Below, piece after piece: positions 1 through 9,879 of a stretch of DNA of 21,935 nt. How positions within the stretch are numbered: position 1 is the first letter of the stretch; the number at the start of each line of letters is the position of its first letter. This stretch comes from Elysia marginata (lineage: Eukaryota > Mollusca > Gastropoda > Plakobranchidae). Location: contig BMAT01006946.1 in the NCBI GenBank assembly GCA_019649035.1, forward strand, positions 171,196 through 193,130, in the 5' to 3' direction. Position numbers and translations under genes: made by a program. Under the pieces are notes generated by a model. It was given only the letters and a program-made list of their open reading frames with translations, made no database searches and had not been told where the DNA came from.

Positions 1-499
1 AGCTTGTGTCCATTATCAAGAGGTTCGAACTTGGAGGTTTCCTCTGTATCTATCTGTGACAAATCAAGAGTCAAATTTTGGAGCCTTAGGCTTTTCTTAT
101 ATTTTTTAACATAAATATTTTAAGTGGCTAATTACAGTCTTCATAAAAGAAATGCAATGCATCTGAAATGTTGAAACTAGATAGACATTAAATTTGAACA
201 AATTCGAGAGATAAGTTAAACAAAGTGATCAGTAGTCAGTGCACCTTTATGCTGAACTTCAAGGTGTTTCCTTTATTCACCAACTTTTATCAATCAACTT
301 TGGCTTGAAGCATGATACATTTAGAATTATGCAATACTGTATAAATAAGTCAAAATAATTTACTCTCTCATACTTTTGGCTGACATGAATTATTAATCTC
401 TCAACCAACTTTCCTGATGGCCTGTCCCCAAACATTACATTTTTTTCCACCTATTAGTATTATATAAACATGGTTCCCCGTTCATCATTTGAGGTAGCT
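1..499. other. Non-coding sequence, no feature resolved
   Basis: AT-rich sequence downstream of the probable end of the minus-strand gene. Apart from the distal AATAAA I see no gene, RNA or recognisable repeat here. Confidence 0.5.
272..277 (-). terminator. Alternative AATAAA poly(A) signal
   Basis: A single minus-strand AATAAA further downstream of the overlapping pair. It could serve as a distal poly(A) signal giving a longer 3' UTR, or may be chance. Confidence 0.2.
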
Positions 500-524
500 T
501 CTGTCATAAGTCAGTGTTCTTTCT

Positions 525-534
525 TTTATTTATT
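525..534 (-). terminator. Overlapping AATAAA poly(A) signals
   Basis: On the minus strand two AATAAA hexamers overlap (plus-strand tttatt at 525-530 and 529-534). They lie about 850 bases downstream of the stop codon. Cleavage would fall some 10-30 bases further, around 495-515. This is a candidate only, because AATAAA is common in AT-rich DNA. Confidence 0.35.
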
Positions 535-1026
535 GTTGATGTGATTACGTCACAATTATGTCCCAACAACAGTTACTTTACATGTAGATCTGGAAAGCTT
601 ATATCTCTCGTATAAATATGCTCGTATGGGTGTTGGAATCTGCATGCAGTCTGTGCAGTTTAAACTCCAGAGAGGGGGTGATTTATCCCATTTTTGGGGC
701 CCTTATACTTCATTATTAACTTGTGAGAGAAACGCATGATAACTCATAATATAAGTATAATAACTATGATAAAATACCACAAAGACTGTGACTTTGACAA
801 CAAATGGTTTGTGGCATGGTCTGTCCTACCGATGACTGTAATAAAAGGATTGAATGAGGAGAGCAGTTTTTTGTAGGTAGTTTTAACACCATCTAAGTTG
901 CTCTGAGCTGCTAGTTATACCCAGATAAGAGCATCAAAAGTTTTCAAATCAAAATTCGAAACCAGAAAGCTTGTACTGTACGGTACCCGTTTAGCCTTTT
1001 TTTTAATTTAAATTAAAATTCTTAAC

Positions 1027-1091
1027 AAAATAGTCCCATACATGATACACCGTTGCAAAGACCATTTTTTTTGCACCTAAAGGACTATTTT
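1027..1091 (-). other. Inverted repeat / possible 3' UTR stem-loop
   Basis: AAAATAGTCC at 1027-1036 is perfectly complementary to GGACTATTTT at 1082-1091. Nested inside, TGCAAA at 1054-1059 pairs with TTTGCA at 1070-1075. If the 3' UTR reaches the poly(A) signals near 530, the transcript would carry this two-level hairpin about 300 bases after the stop codon. Chance in AT-rich DNA is possible. Confidence 0.35.
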
Positions 1092-1383
1092 TAGAGGTAT
1101 GACGTGTTTCGACTGTTTGTGCTCGGCTTTTATCAAAGACAACATCTCCAAGCATTTTTCACATGGATAACTTATAAAACTCCGTTTGCATACGAACACA
1201 ATAACAAAAGTATGTCTTCCGAAATTTGTTGGATCTGTTAGAGCATCAAATAAATGGTATTATTATTAAATTAGGATGGAAAAAATGCAAGCACTTGAGT
1301 AAAGTTATGGTGGCGAACCTAAATTCCCCATCACAGACTCTTTTTGTGTATTCCTTCTCTATAAGAAAGATCACAGTGATGTC

Positions 1384-3952
1384 TTAACGAACTTGTAATG
1401 ATGTATCCGTGTCAGAATAATCCATAGAAACCAAAGTTGGAAAGTCTTCTATCTGTTTCTTCAACTTCTCACTCGGCAGCTGGGACTCTAGATACACCGG
1501 CGCACGGTACGGGCTGTTGGAGGCCCGCCTGTTTCTGGCAGGTTTCTCGGCTACTTTCTGCGGGTTGGCACGCAGTGGCGAGATGTGGCGTTTGTGTTTG
1601 TGAGGCTGATATAGGCTGGCACCCTCGTCCCTGTACTGTGGAGACTGACGGCCCCGGTTTAAGGTCAGGTGCCCGTGTTTCAGGTCATAAGCCGTGATAC
1701 GTTCCTTGGAAGCGCCTCTATGACCGTTAGTTCTATGGGGTGCCGGGTCCCTGATTGTTTGCTGCTCCGGACGCGGAGGGTGATGGTGTTTAGATTTGGA
1801 ATTGCTGCGGTTGTTGGTTTGAATTTCGGTAATGGTTGTTGTGGAAGTAGGGTCGTTCTCTTCGTTGTCGAGGTATAGCGCTCCACCAGGACCGGGTGCC
1901 GAGCTGTCATGGTGCAGGCCTCCGTCAGACGCCGAGCCCCTCGAGTCTCGCCAGTCCAGAAGTTCGAGCCGCCTGTCCCTGTAGTTGCTGCGACCTGTCA
2001 GGTTCCCACCCGACCCGTCACTCATGCCGTCTGCTAGCTGAGGCAGGAAGAAATGCAACTGCGTCGGCTGCCCTTCTCTCACCCGCGCCTCCATCTCGAT
2101 ACCGTAATGGCTTGCCGTGGGTGGGGAAGTCGGTGGAGCGTGTTCTCCACCCCCAGGTTCAGGAAGGCGAGAAGTCCGCTTGGTGTAGGCCTGGGGTTCA
2201 CGACTGTGATGGTCCAACGGACCAGGTGCTGTGGAAGAGGTGTTATCTTCTGCTAATGCCCGGTGCTGGTGCTGGCGATCGAAAGACACGTCATGTCTCT
2301 GTCGCATCACGTGACTTTGAGTCTTCCTCTTGACGAGACGTGCCTCTCGCACTTCACCCCTCCCTCTTCTCTCCCCGGTGTCTGCTACCGGCAGTGAAGG
2401 CTGCTGTCTCGAAACAGTATGGTGTTTATGTGTTGCTCTAGTCTTCCGCTCTCTTAGGTAAGGCGGACTGCTAGAGTTAGCGTCTTTCTTGCTGTTGCTA
2501 TTGTCTTTGGCAATGTTGTCGTTGCTGTCTCTGTCTGCGTACAACATGCCATTGACCTGATCCTGACTGAAGGTTGTACGCAGGTCTCGAAGGCTGTCGC
2601 TGCTGCTGCTACCGTAGGGGTAACTATCGACAGGGTAGCTGGAAACCGAAGCCGCATTTACAGAGGAATCGTGGGCGCCGGGCTGTGTCTCTTGCAGTCT
2701 TTCAGAGGCAGCGATGAGGCGTTTGAAAGTTGGAGAATGACTTCTTGGATGAAAGCCGTGCTTTGAAGGGATTAGCGTTTTCTGATTTCCTGCCGGAGCT
2801 TCCCCTTGCTGGGCAGGTCTAGATTTTTGTTGAGGAGCTTTTTTGAGTTGTTGTCTGTTCGCCATGTTGACTGAAGTTGCCGAACTGCTTGGTTCGCTTT
2901 GAGCGTGAGTTTGGCCTGAAGTACGTTGGTTTTGTCTCCTAGCTGCTGAGCTATCTCGGCTGATGTATGCCACCTGTTGCGTATCTAATCGCTTCTTCTT
3001 CACCTCTGCTGAACTCTTCCGGCAAACGATTTCTTCCGAGGTAGCCCGTTGAAGCACACTAGCCGGCGCCAAATTTTCCTTGGAAGATGCTGCGTCTTTG
3101 TGTGATTGGTTCAGATCTGCGCTTTTCAAAGAACTGCTTCGCCCGAGGGCTAGGCGAGCCCTGTAGAGGTCCTGCCCTCTTCTAGAGCTACTCTCTATCC
3201 CAGACTTTGACCTGGACAATCCGTGCAATTCTGTGAGATAGTTGACGTCTGTCACTCGCTGGATGGCGGATCGGGTTGTTGATCGATTGAGGGAGACGTC
3301 TGTAGCCGGGCGGATGAGCAGCGGAGGTCCCGACCGCAGTAGGAGAGAAGCTGTGTCTGCCGTGAACACTACAGCCTGGTGAGGTCTGGCGCACACCTGG
3401 CGGAACTGGTGTTTGGTAAGTGCCCCGGCCACTTGCCGCCTGGTCCTAGTCCGGGGTGTCACGCCACTTCTGATGACGCAGTACACCCCGCTTCCACCAT
3501 CGTCATCGTCCTCCGCTCCATCATCGTCATCATTTTCATCATTGTTGACATCACCTACAGATCCCCCAAATTTGCTGTTAACCTTACGGCCATCGGTTTG
3601 TTTGGACCTGCCTTTGGTAGAGTCCGCTGATCGAGAAGGGTGCAGTGTTGCGGAAGCGGAAGTGCCACTACGAGATGGTTTTTTCTGCGCTGAAGAGTTC
3701 CGACTGCTCTGGTCAACCGATCGGGTGAAAGTCGAGCGAGGGGGCTTGGTGGTGAGGGCGAAGGCTGGCCCTGACCTGGTCGCGGGGTTGCCGTTACTGT
3801 CAGGAAAGATATCAATGCGAGTCACGTCCGGTGCGGTGGTCGGGTGACCAGCGCTTCTAGATGGCGCTCGACTCGGTGGCTGGTCCGGCCATCCTGGGCT
3901 GGGGGACGGTTGAGTTCGCTTTCTCTCCCCCGCTGGCTCCTCACACACGGGC
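1384..3952 (-). CDS. 3'-terminal coding exon of a multi-exon gene; large disordered protein of unknown function (partial)
   Basis: The frame is open from a splice acceptor just above 3952 to a TAA at 1386-1384, about 855 residues. The codon at 3948 is GTG, not a start. The first in-frame ATG is at 2865-2863 (residue 362 counting from that GTG), so 361 codons stay open without a Met, which argues for an exon joined to upstream coding sequence. Composition is Ser/Arg/Pro/Gln/His-rich and probably disordered. There is an Asp/Glu run at residues 136-150. A more ordered-looking stretch with hydrophobic clusters spans about 154-245 (GVYCVIRSG to YLTELHGL). A His/Ser/Tyr-rich region covers 400-620, and a basic C-terminal part ends in EKLKKQIEDFPTLVSMDY and TSLQVR. 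I see no transmembrane segment, catalytic motif or zinc-binding pattern. Residues 390-395 (KTLIPS) resemble a microtubule-end SxIP-type motif, and RRAS at 807-810 resembles a basophilic kinase site; both are weak. A cytoskeletal or scaffold role would be a guess. The exon is visibly GC-richer than its flanks. The family was not recognised. Confidence 0.82.
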
Positions 3953-3970
3953 CTGGAAGAGGAAATAAAA
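3953..3970 (-). other. Splice acceptor of the terminal exon
   Basis: Read on the minus strand, a pyrimidine-rich run (TTTATTTCCTCTTCC) leads into AG at 3954-3953, and the exon begins at 3952. The exon starts on the third base of a codon, so the upstream exon must end with two bases of a split codon (a phase-2 intron). The same frame meets a stop codon at 3978-3976 inside the putative intron, consistent with the coding part starting at the acceptor. Confidence 0.75.
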
Positions 3971-4182
3971 ATAGTCTATGACTATGAGATAGTGTGTGCG
4001 ATCCCTTCTACAGTTAGCATTATTCTTCGTTCGTTATAACTGTTCATATGTTCCAAACCTGGTAAGAACGGAAGTTTGAAGAGGAATGAGGAAATAAATG
4101 TAATATTTTTTGCTTTGAATAATTGTAGCCTTTTACTTATACACTATAGCTTTAAGTGAATGATTTAAAATGGAGGGCATTC
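3971..4182. other. Intron sequence upstream of the terminal exon
   Basis: AT-rich DNA directly upstream (minus strand) of the splice acceptor, interpreted as the start of the last intron of the gene. No feature is visible besides stop codons in all frames. Confidence 0.5.
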
Positions 4183-4480
4183 ATGAGCGCCTAATTCACT
4201 TAACTGCTCTACGCGCTTTTCATGGGTTCCTCGTCAGGTCAATGCAACCAAATTACCTTCTGAACTCACAGAGGAGCAGCAAATAACGCGCATCACTCTA
4301 GCATACTGACAAGATCTTTCACTGTCTATGGTCGGGTGCTCCTGTAACGCATGAGTGATTGGAGAAGAAATTTGTGTAAATAGCCTTTCCCAAGGACTAA
4401 ACGACGACCTGCGATGCAGGACTCGAACCCCGAACCTCTCGATCCGAAAGCTCAGGGTCTATCGCTAGACCAGGATACCA
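4183..4480 (-). mobile_element. SINE copy 1, tRNA-Arg-like head (family A)
   Basis: Read on the minus strand from 4480, the element begins with a tRNA-like head. It has an A-box-like TGGTCTAGCGATAGACC, an anticodon-loop-like TTTCGGA (anticodon TCG, arginine, if aligned normally) and an exact B box GGTTCGAGTCC (plus positions 4419-4429). The roughly 200-base body down to about 4183 matches the body of the element at 12091-12403, including the shared plus-strand blocks gcatcactctagcat and gtgtaaatagccttt. This copy keeps the internal Pol III promoter better than its relative. No target-site duplication was found and the tail is degraded, so the left end is approximate. It is a non-autonomous retroelement with no coding function. 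Confidence 0.75.
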
Positions 4481-5362
4481 CTGGTGGTTGGTAGTAATTA
4501 TTTCTCTTAATTGTGAAGCTTCCTCTCTTATATGTCGCGAACAAACGCATTCACTGGAGAGCCGCCGATAGTGGGATATTGGTGCTACTTTAGTTGTTAT
4601 CTTTAATATTTTAGAATAAATCACCTCTGGTCGGTCTATACAAAGGCTACATTATCAGACTTGAGACTATTCAAGATCGCTTCAGAAAAAAAGTAGAAAT
4701 TTTAAAAAAAATTCTAGAGTGGCGAGCTATACCACAAAAAGCTGCCGTTGTATAAGCACTACAACTTCATCATTCCCTTAAAACCACGACACTTTCTTTA
4801 CCTTTGTCTTCCAGAATCAACACGAGCTGGCCAGTATAAAATAATAATAGAAATAGAAATGTTAGCAAATATTCCGTGAACAAGGAAATTTACAAAACAA
4901 GCACATTATGCATGGATCAACTTTAGGTTACATTCTATTATTCTTCATTTAACTGGTTTTAATAAAGTTTTACAGAAGCTGTAAATAAATATACACTTTA
5001 GGCAAGTGGTGTCTAACCCCGTCCTATAATACATGTGATTGATTCCACAGTCCAGCCGAAATAAAACTCAATTTGCTTTCTAACTGGGTTTTTTATTATT
5101 TGAACAGGACGTGGCTGTGTGTTTAAGGGTTTCTTGATTCCAATTACACACACGTGTGAACGATACGCATTATGATTTTACAAAAGACATTTCTGTGAAT
5201 GAAACAACGGAGCTTTAGCGCAGCGTTAAATAAAAAAACTAAGGAGCCGCCCGCGTGGGCTACTAAGAATTCGCAATTTACAGCTACCCGTACCATAGCA
5301 CGCCTTACAATCACAGCTTTTCACACTCGTTTCACTTACAGAATGGAGAACAACTACACAAA
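4481..5362. other. Intronic/intergenic DNA, no gene seen
   Basis: AT-rich sequence with scattered poly-A and poly-T runs. I see no exon-like frame with splice signals and no recognisable repeat. Confidence 0.5.
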
Positions 5363-5372
5363 GGAGAGAGAG

Positions 5373-5403
<31 letters not shown>
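5363..5403. repeat. (GA)n microsatellite
   Basis: A near-perfect GA dinucleotide run, interrupted early by GGAGGGA and pure from about 5377 onward. Overlapping short reading frames on both strands simply read through it. Confidence 0.95.
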
Positions 5404-7781
5404 CTCATTTTAAAGAAATGGGAGTTTCCTAAACTGCATCTTTTCTTTCACCATAAACAAAACTGTTTTAACCGACTTATAGTAAGTTGAAGCGATTTCT
5501 TGGCGCTGTCACTGTATTATGGCTTGTGTGGAGCGAGAGAGAAACAAAGTGATCTGATGAACCGTGGCAAACCTCTTTGTAAAAGACATTCTCTGACAGA
5601 CAAAACAGGAGCAAGGAATAGTACCAGTCCCAGTGCATTTTAGAACGCTCGCGATTGTTTTAGGAAAATCGATATGTAATCTCTTGTGATTTCAACAAAA
5701 GAAATTAGAAAGGGACTATAGGAAATAAAGGCCCGGGAAATTATAGGTCTACAAAAACATTCAATTGAAGAAAAAAATCACAAAAGAGTCGAGAAGGTCA
5801 ATCGTTTTTCTGTTTTGTTTTGTTATACTTTATCGCTGTTCTTGGTTTTATGCTGTTTACCGATTTCGTGTGCCTTTTTTTAATGAAAAATTAGTTTTTG
5901 CAGTATACAATACATTCAGTTCACTTCAAGGTGAACTTCCAGAAATTTCAGACAAGTTCTAAATTTTGCAGAACAAAACTAAGTAGGCGCTGAATCATTT
6001 GTCAACAAAGCCAAGGCAGATATTTTACTTCTCATGTGATGGGTAGGCACTAAAATTATTGACATTTAATGAAAGTAGAAAGAATGATTATCAGAATCGC
6101 AGGACCTACGAGCGCTAAATTTATTTAAAGGTACTTTCTGTGAAATGCTTACGTTTCTTATTTAACAAACAAAAGAAATAAAAAAACTCGGGCACTCCAT
6201 GTTCAAATTGCTTGTACGGACGTGACATAATATCTTAAAACTTCGTTTGAATGATTACAAACAACAATAACTCTCCTCTAGGGAAAAAAACTATTTGTAT
6301 CAGATTACAAATTTTTAGACTTCGATTATTTGAAATGAACAAAGAAGCAATGTGAACCCCAAATCAGCGTAATAGTTTTATACTGCCAATATGGCACAAT
6401 TAAGTCCTTTTTAGAATATTAAGAACAAAATGGCATTGGCATGTTTCTGCGTATGCCACTATAATAAATTTAAGGCGATAAATGATCGAAAAATATGAGA
6501 AACTGCTAGAAGAAAAAATGGCAATGTAAGCCTACTCATAAAAACATTTTGCACCATATGGTGTTTCGTACAGCTGTGAAGAAAGCATAGATGTAGATTA
6601 TTTTTCTTATAATTTTCCGAGGTAAGGTACATTCTCATAGGCAAGATTGTGTTAAAATGCACAGATCAATATAGTTTTTGTTATCCCACAAGGTGGGGTG
6701 CCCTGATGTTTAGAAAACTGCGGCGATATCTTTATAATGTTATAATACTTAGTCTACCAGAACCAAAAGTGCATGCAGTTTAACAGCAACATAAAAGTTA
6801 CTTTCGTAGTAACTAAAAAAGAACAAGATTAGAGCTATGAACGAAGAAAATAAAATTGGGACTTTTTTAATTAACCTAAAGACTTAGAGAGCGAAAGAGT
6901 AAATTAATGAGATAGAGACTGAGTAGCGAAGTAAAGTGAAAAGGGGCGTAAAAAGAGGGCAAGCAAGTGCGAAATGAAGGAAGACAGAAAAAGGCAATAT
7001 AATATCAAATTTAATACGGCACAGAGAATCATTCTAGTTCTGACTCCGTCTTTTTTTGTATTATTACAAGCAGAGCGTACAAAATTAGTATCGAATACAA
7101 ACAGCACCATATCTTAGTATTTTTACAACTTTGTTGACTGCGATGCAAATCGATTACACTTATTTTACAAAATGTTAGTAAATGTTTAATACTATAAATA
7201 TTATAACATTTTTTTAAGTGCATCCACTTATAGGGTTTTTTATCGCAATATGAAAAGACAACAAAATTCTAGGGGCGAAAATTTAATTGTATCGATACCA
7301 GTCCACTAAACTAGTAAAAGACTTGAATATCGTACACTCTGCTTGTAATATACCCTATCTTTCAAGGGTTCACCTGCTGACATAGATCGCCCTATAGTTT
7401 TATCGTCTCACCAGTTATCACATACAGCTTGCAAAACTTCTGCTCTTTTAAACATATCATGATTTTTGCAGTTTTCTACATTCTGCAAAGTTCCATTTTT
7501 ACTAATGCAGTCAAGACGCATATTAACGCGACTTCTTTCGTTGGCATAATTAATCCACGATTTTGCTAACACACATACTTGACGGAAACATTTTGTGTTT
7601 TGTTTTTTTTTTTACATTTCATCACATTTTTTTCTTTTTTTTTGCTCTTATCAGATTATTTATAACATATTATTCCATTTTTTATTCATCTTGATTTATG
7701 ATGTCCATCAAATCCGTTTTCACACATGGGTTTAAATTATTATTTCATTGTTTTTCTTAACCCCCTCTAACACCGTGCATA

Positions 7782-7784
<3 letters not shown>
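5404..7784. other. Long gene-free AT-rich stretch
   Basis: About 2.4 kb with frequent stops on both strands and only short chance frames of about 70 codons or less, rich in Phe, Leu, Lys and Ile as expected from AT-rich DNA. Poly-T runs occur around 7600-7640. No repeat, RNA gene or promoter could be supported. Confidence 0.5.
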
Positions 7785-7831
<47 letters not shown>

Positions 7832-7832
7832 C
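7785..7832. repeat. (TC)n microsatellite
   Basis: A CT dinucleotide run with a single CTTT interruption near 7822. It is one of three long TC/GA runs in the window. Confidence 0.95.
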
Positions 7833-8268
7833 CTTAATATCTTTCTAATGCTCTCTCCTTTAATCTTCCCTAACCAAGCTTTACATAAACTCAACATAGG
7901 CATAGAAGTAGACTATATAATGAAATTTGTCATCAAGTAAAACTCGCGTTGTGTACCTGGAGCGCAACCATATAAACTGTAACTTTTTCAAGCAGAGAAT
8001 ACATACAAACAAATCATAACATTTAAACCAACCTAAACAGCCCCTAACGCACTTTTCAACCAACAAAGCCTATTAAAGCTGGTTAATACGCTCATTAAAG
8101 AGCTTATTAAACTGGATCGCTGTGTATGAATTGATTGGACGCAACTCCTTTGTAAACACAACAAACATTCAAAATAGCTAGCACTAGCACCAAAGGTTTC
8201 CCCAATGCTGGGTATGATTTTTGAGATACCATGGTATGATTAATAGTAAATTGTAATCCTCTGGTTTC
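7833..8268. other. Non-coding DNA before the tandem repeat pair
   Basis: AT-rich sequence between the TC run and the first 0.8-kb repeat unit. No convincing gene. Short direct motifs such as tagctagcactagcac (around 8175-8190) are probably incidental. Confidence 0.4.
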
Positions 8269-9050
8269 TAGATCATACATTTTTTATTACGAAAATTTTT
8301 TTTTTCACTCGAGTGATCAACCTTGAAGGAGATTTGTCAGTTTAAGATGGAAACTTACAGCTAGTACTTATTTAAAACTTTTTTTTTTTCACTCGAGCGA
8401 TCAACCTAGAAAAAGTTAATCAGTTTGAGAATTATTTTCAAATCTAGTTCTTCTTAAAAAGATTTAACACCACTCGAGCGATCAACCTTGAAGGAGTTTT
8501 GTCGTTTGGAGAGGTAACTCCAAATCTGATGCCAAGTCTTCAAAAAGCTACAGGCCTCTGTTGAGCTGGCCATTCCCTCTTTTTCGGCGTGTAGAAAATT
8601 AAGCATTGTTAGAAAGTCCCACCTTATCTTTATGTTTTCCAATCATTTTCTTCCTGTGCTAGCTAGAAGTAGGTCCCTAACACTAACCAAGTGAGCACAG
8701 TTCGGAAACAGGCGCAAATTTTCGCCCCCGCGGTCCATCATGGACAGAGAGTGGGGATGTGCCTCCCATGCGACTCAATAAAGCAAAGAGATCATAGCTA
8801 GCAAATCTACCATACATAACTTTTCTATCATAACATTTTGCTTATCATTCTGTAGCAATTATTCATTTATTTTCATAGGATGCAACATCTTAAAACATCA
8901 AACCATCTTTAGCATGAATATTCTCTGACGAATATGTCAATTCACATTAACTATATCCTTATTGTCTAAAAGAAATACTAACATAACTAACCAGCCCGGT
9001 TCAAAATTATAGAAAAGACAGAGAGCAAATAAAATTTTCTAATGTCTCAG
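8269..9050 (+). repeat. 0.78-kb repeat unit, copy 1 of a head-to-tail pair
   Basis: The unit starts near agatcatacat and ends with aatgtctcag at 9041-9050; the second copy begins at once with agataatacat. The same order of sequence recurs 779 bases later at the left end. The unit has two parts: three ~82-bp subrepeats (8282-8530) followed by about 500 bp of single-copy sequence. That second part includes a small palindrome GTCCATCATGGAC and a long block (about 8880-9050) that is nearly identical in both copies. There are no terminal inverted repeats and no transposase. The strand given is arbitrary. The layout resembles non-autonomous Helitron/Helentron-type or pearl-like elements with tandem cores, or a young satellite dimer; I cannot decide which. 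Confidence 0.85.
8282..8530 (+). repeat. Three ~82-bp subrepeats in copy 1
   Basis: Each subrepeat carries cactcgag(t/c)gatcaacct, preceded in the first two by a T-run. The starts are 8306, 8390 and 8471, giving periods of 84 and 81 bases. Later parts such as gtcagtttaagatggaaact and its variants also recur. The first carries the perfect palindrome CACTCGAGTG. Confidence 0.85.
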
Positions 9051-9060
9051 ATAATACATG

Positions 9061-9310
9061 TTTTATTACGAAAAGTTTTTTTTTCACTCGAGTGATCAAC
9101 CTTGAAGTAGGTTTGCGAGTTTGAGAGGGAAACTTACAACTAGTACTTATTAAAAAGGTTTTTTTTTCACTCGCGCTATCAACCTAAAAATGTTAATCAG
9201 TTTGAGAGTTAGTTTCGAATCTAGTGCTTCTGAAAAAGATTGAACACCACTCGAGCGATCAACCTTGAAGGAGTTTTGTCGTTAGGAGAGGTAACTCCGA
9301 ATCTGATGCC
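9061..9310 (+). repeat. Three ~82-bp subrepeats in copy 2
   Basis: The equivalent motif starts are 9085, 9168 and 9248 (periods 83 and 80). The first again has the palindrome CACTCGAGTG, the second is mutated to CACTCGCGCT, and the third matches the third subrepeat of copy 1. Subrepeat 1 of copy 1 is more like subrepeat 1 of copy 2 than like its own neighbours. The three-fold array therefore predates duplication of the whole unit. Confidence 0.85.
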
Positions 9311-9340
9311 AAGTCTTCAAAAAGCTACAGGCCTCTGTTG

Positions 9341-9389
9341 AAATATATACCTTACTTTTAAAAAAATTGACTTGCTAAGGCCTCTGTTG
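9341..9389. repeat. 49-bp insertion flanked by an 11-bp direct repeat
   Basis: Copy 1 has one ggcctctgttg where copy 2 has two (9330-9340 and 9379-9389) separated by 38 AT-rich bases. The simplest reading is a short insertion with target duplication, or a templated break repair, after the units separated. Confidence 0.7.
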
Positions 9390-9879
9390 CGATTGCCATT
9401 CCCTCTTTTTCGGTGTGTAGGAAATTATGCATGGTCAGAAAGTCCCACCCTATCATTATTTTCTCCAATCATTTTCTTCCTGTGCTAGCTAGAAGTAGGT
9501 CCTTAACACTAACCAAGTGACAATAGTTCGGAAACAGGCGCAAAATTTTCGCCCTCGCGGTCCATCATGGACAGAGAATGGGGATGTGCCTCCCTTGCGA
9601 CTCAATAGAGCGAAGAAATCATTACTAGAAAATCTACCGTATATGTAAGTTATCTGTCATAATATTTTGTTTATCAGTCTGTAGCAATTAGTCATTTCTT
9701 TTCATAGGATGCAACATCTTAAAACATTAAACAATCTTTAGCATGAATATTCTCTGACGAATATGTCTATTTACATTAACTATATCCTTATTGTCTAAAA
9801 GAAATACTAACATAACTAACCAGTGCGGTTCAAAATTATAGAAAAGACAGAGAGCAAATAAAATTCTCTAATGTCTCAG

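Larger units (their letters stand above)
500..1383 (-). other. Probable 3' UTR of the minus-strand gene
   Basis: This AT-rich stretch follows the TAA of the exon on the minus strand and holds no reading frame of note. The first clear AATAAA signals on this strand are near 525-534, which would give a 3' UTR of roughly 0.85-0.9 kb. An ATTAAA variant at 1002-1007 could end the transcript earlier, and AATAAA at 272-277 could end it later. The true end cannot be set without transcript data. Confidence 0.4.
9049..9879 (+). repeat. 0.83-kb repeat unit, copy 2 of the pair
   Basis: The second copy shares the first copy's order throughout: poly-T plus three subrepeats, then ctgatgccaagtcttcaaaa, then a shared block ending in aatgtctcag at about 9870-9879. 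The main structural difference is a 49-bp insertion near 9341-9389. In the second subrepeat the CACTCGAG motif has changed to CACTCGCG. After 9879 the sequence is unrelated, so there is no third copy on the right. Confidence 0.85.

Noticed and set aside
1896..2333. 145-codon plus-strand frame opposite the long exon, with others at 3413-3847 and 3379-3630
   Set aside because: These are shadows of a GC-rich coding exon on the other strand. Their composition mirrors the sense codons and no independent signal supports them.
8454..8642. 62-codon minus-strand frame in the repeat unit, whose wording is partly kept in the second copy
   Set aside because: Between the two copies I count more amino-acid-changing than silent differences, and an insertion breaks it in copy 2. 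This looks neutral. A faint resemblance to transposase-like text was not strong enough to use.
8269..9879. CRISPR-like array because of regularly spaced repeats
   Set aside because: The subrepeats are ~82 bp, only three per unit and similar throughout, with no unique spacers. The genome is eukaryotic.
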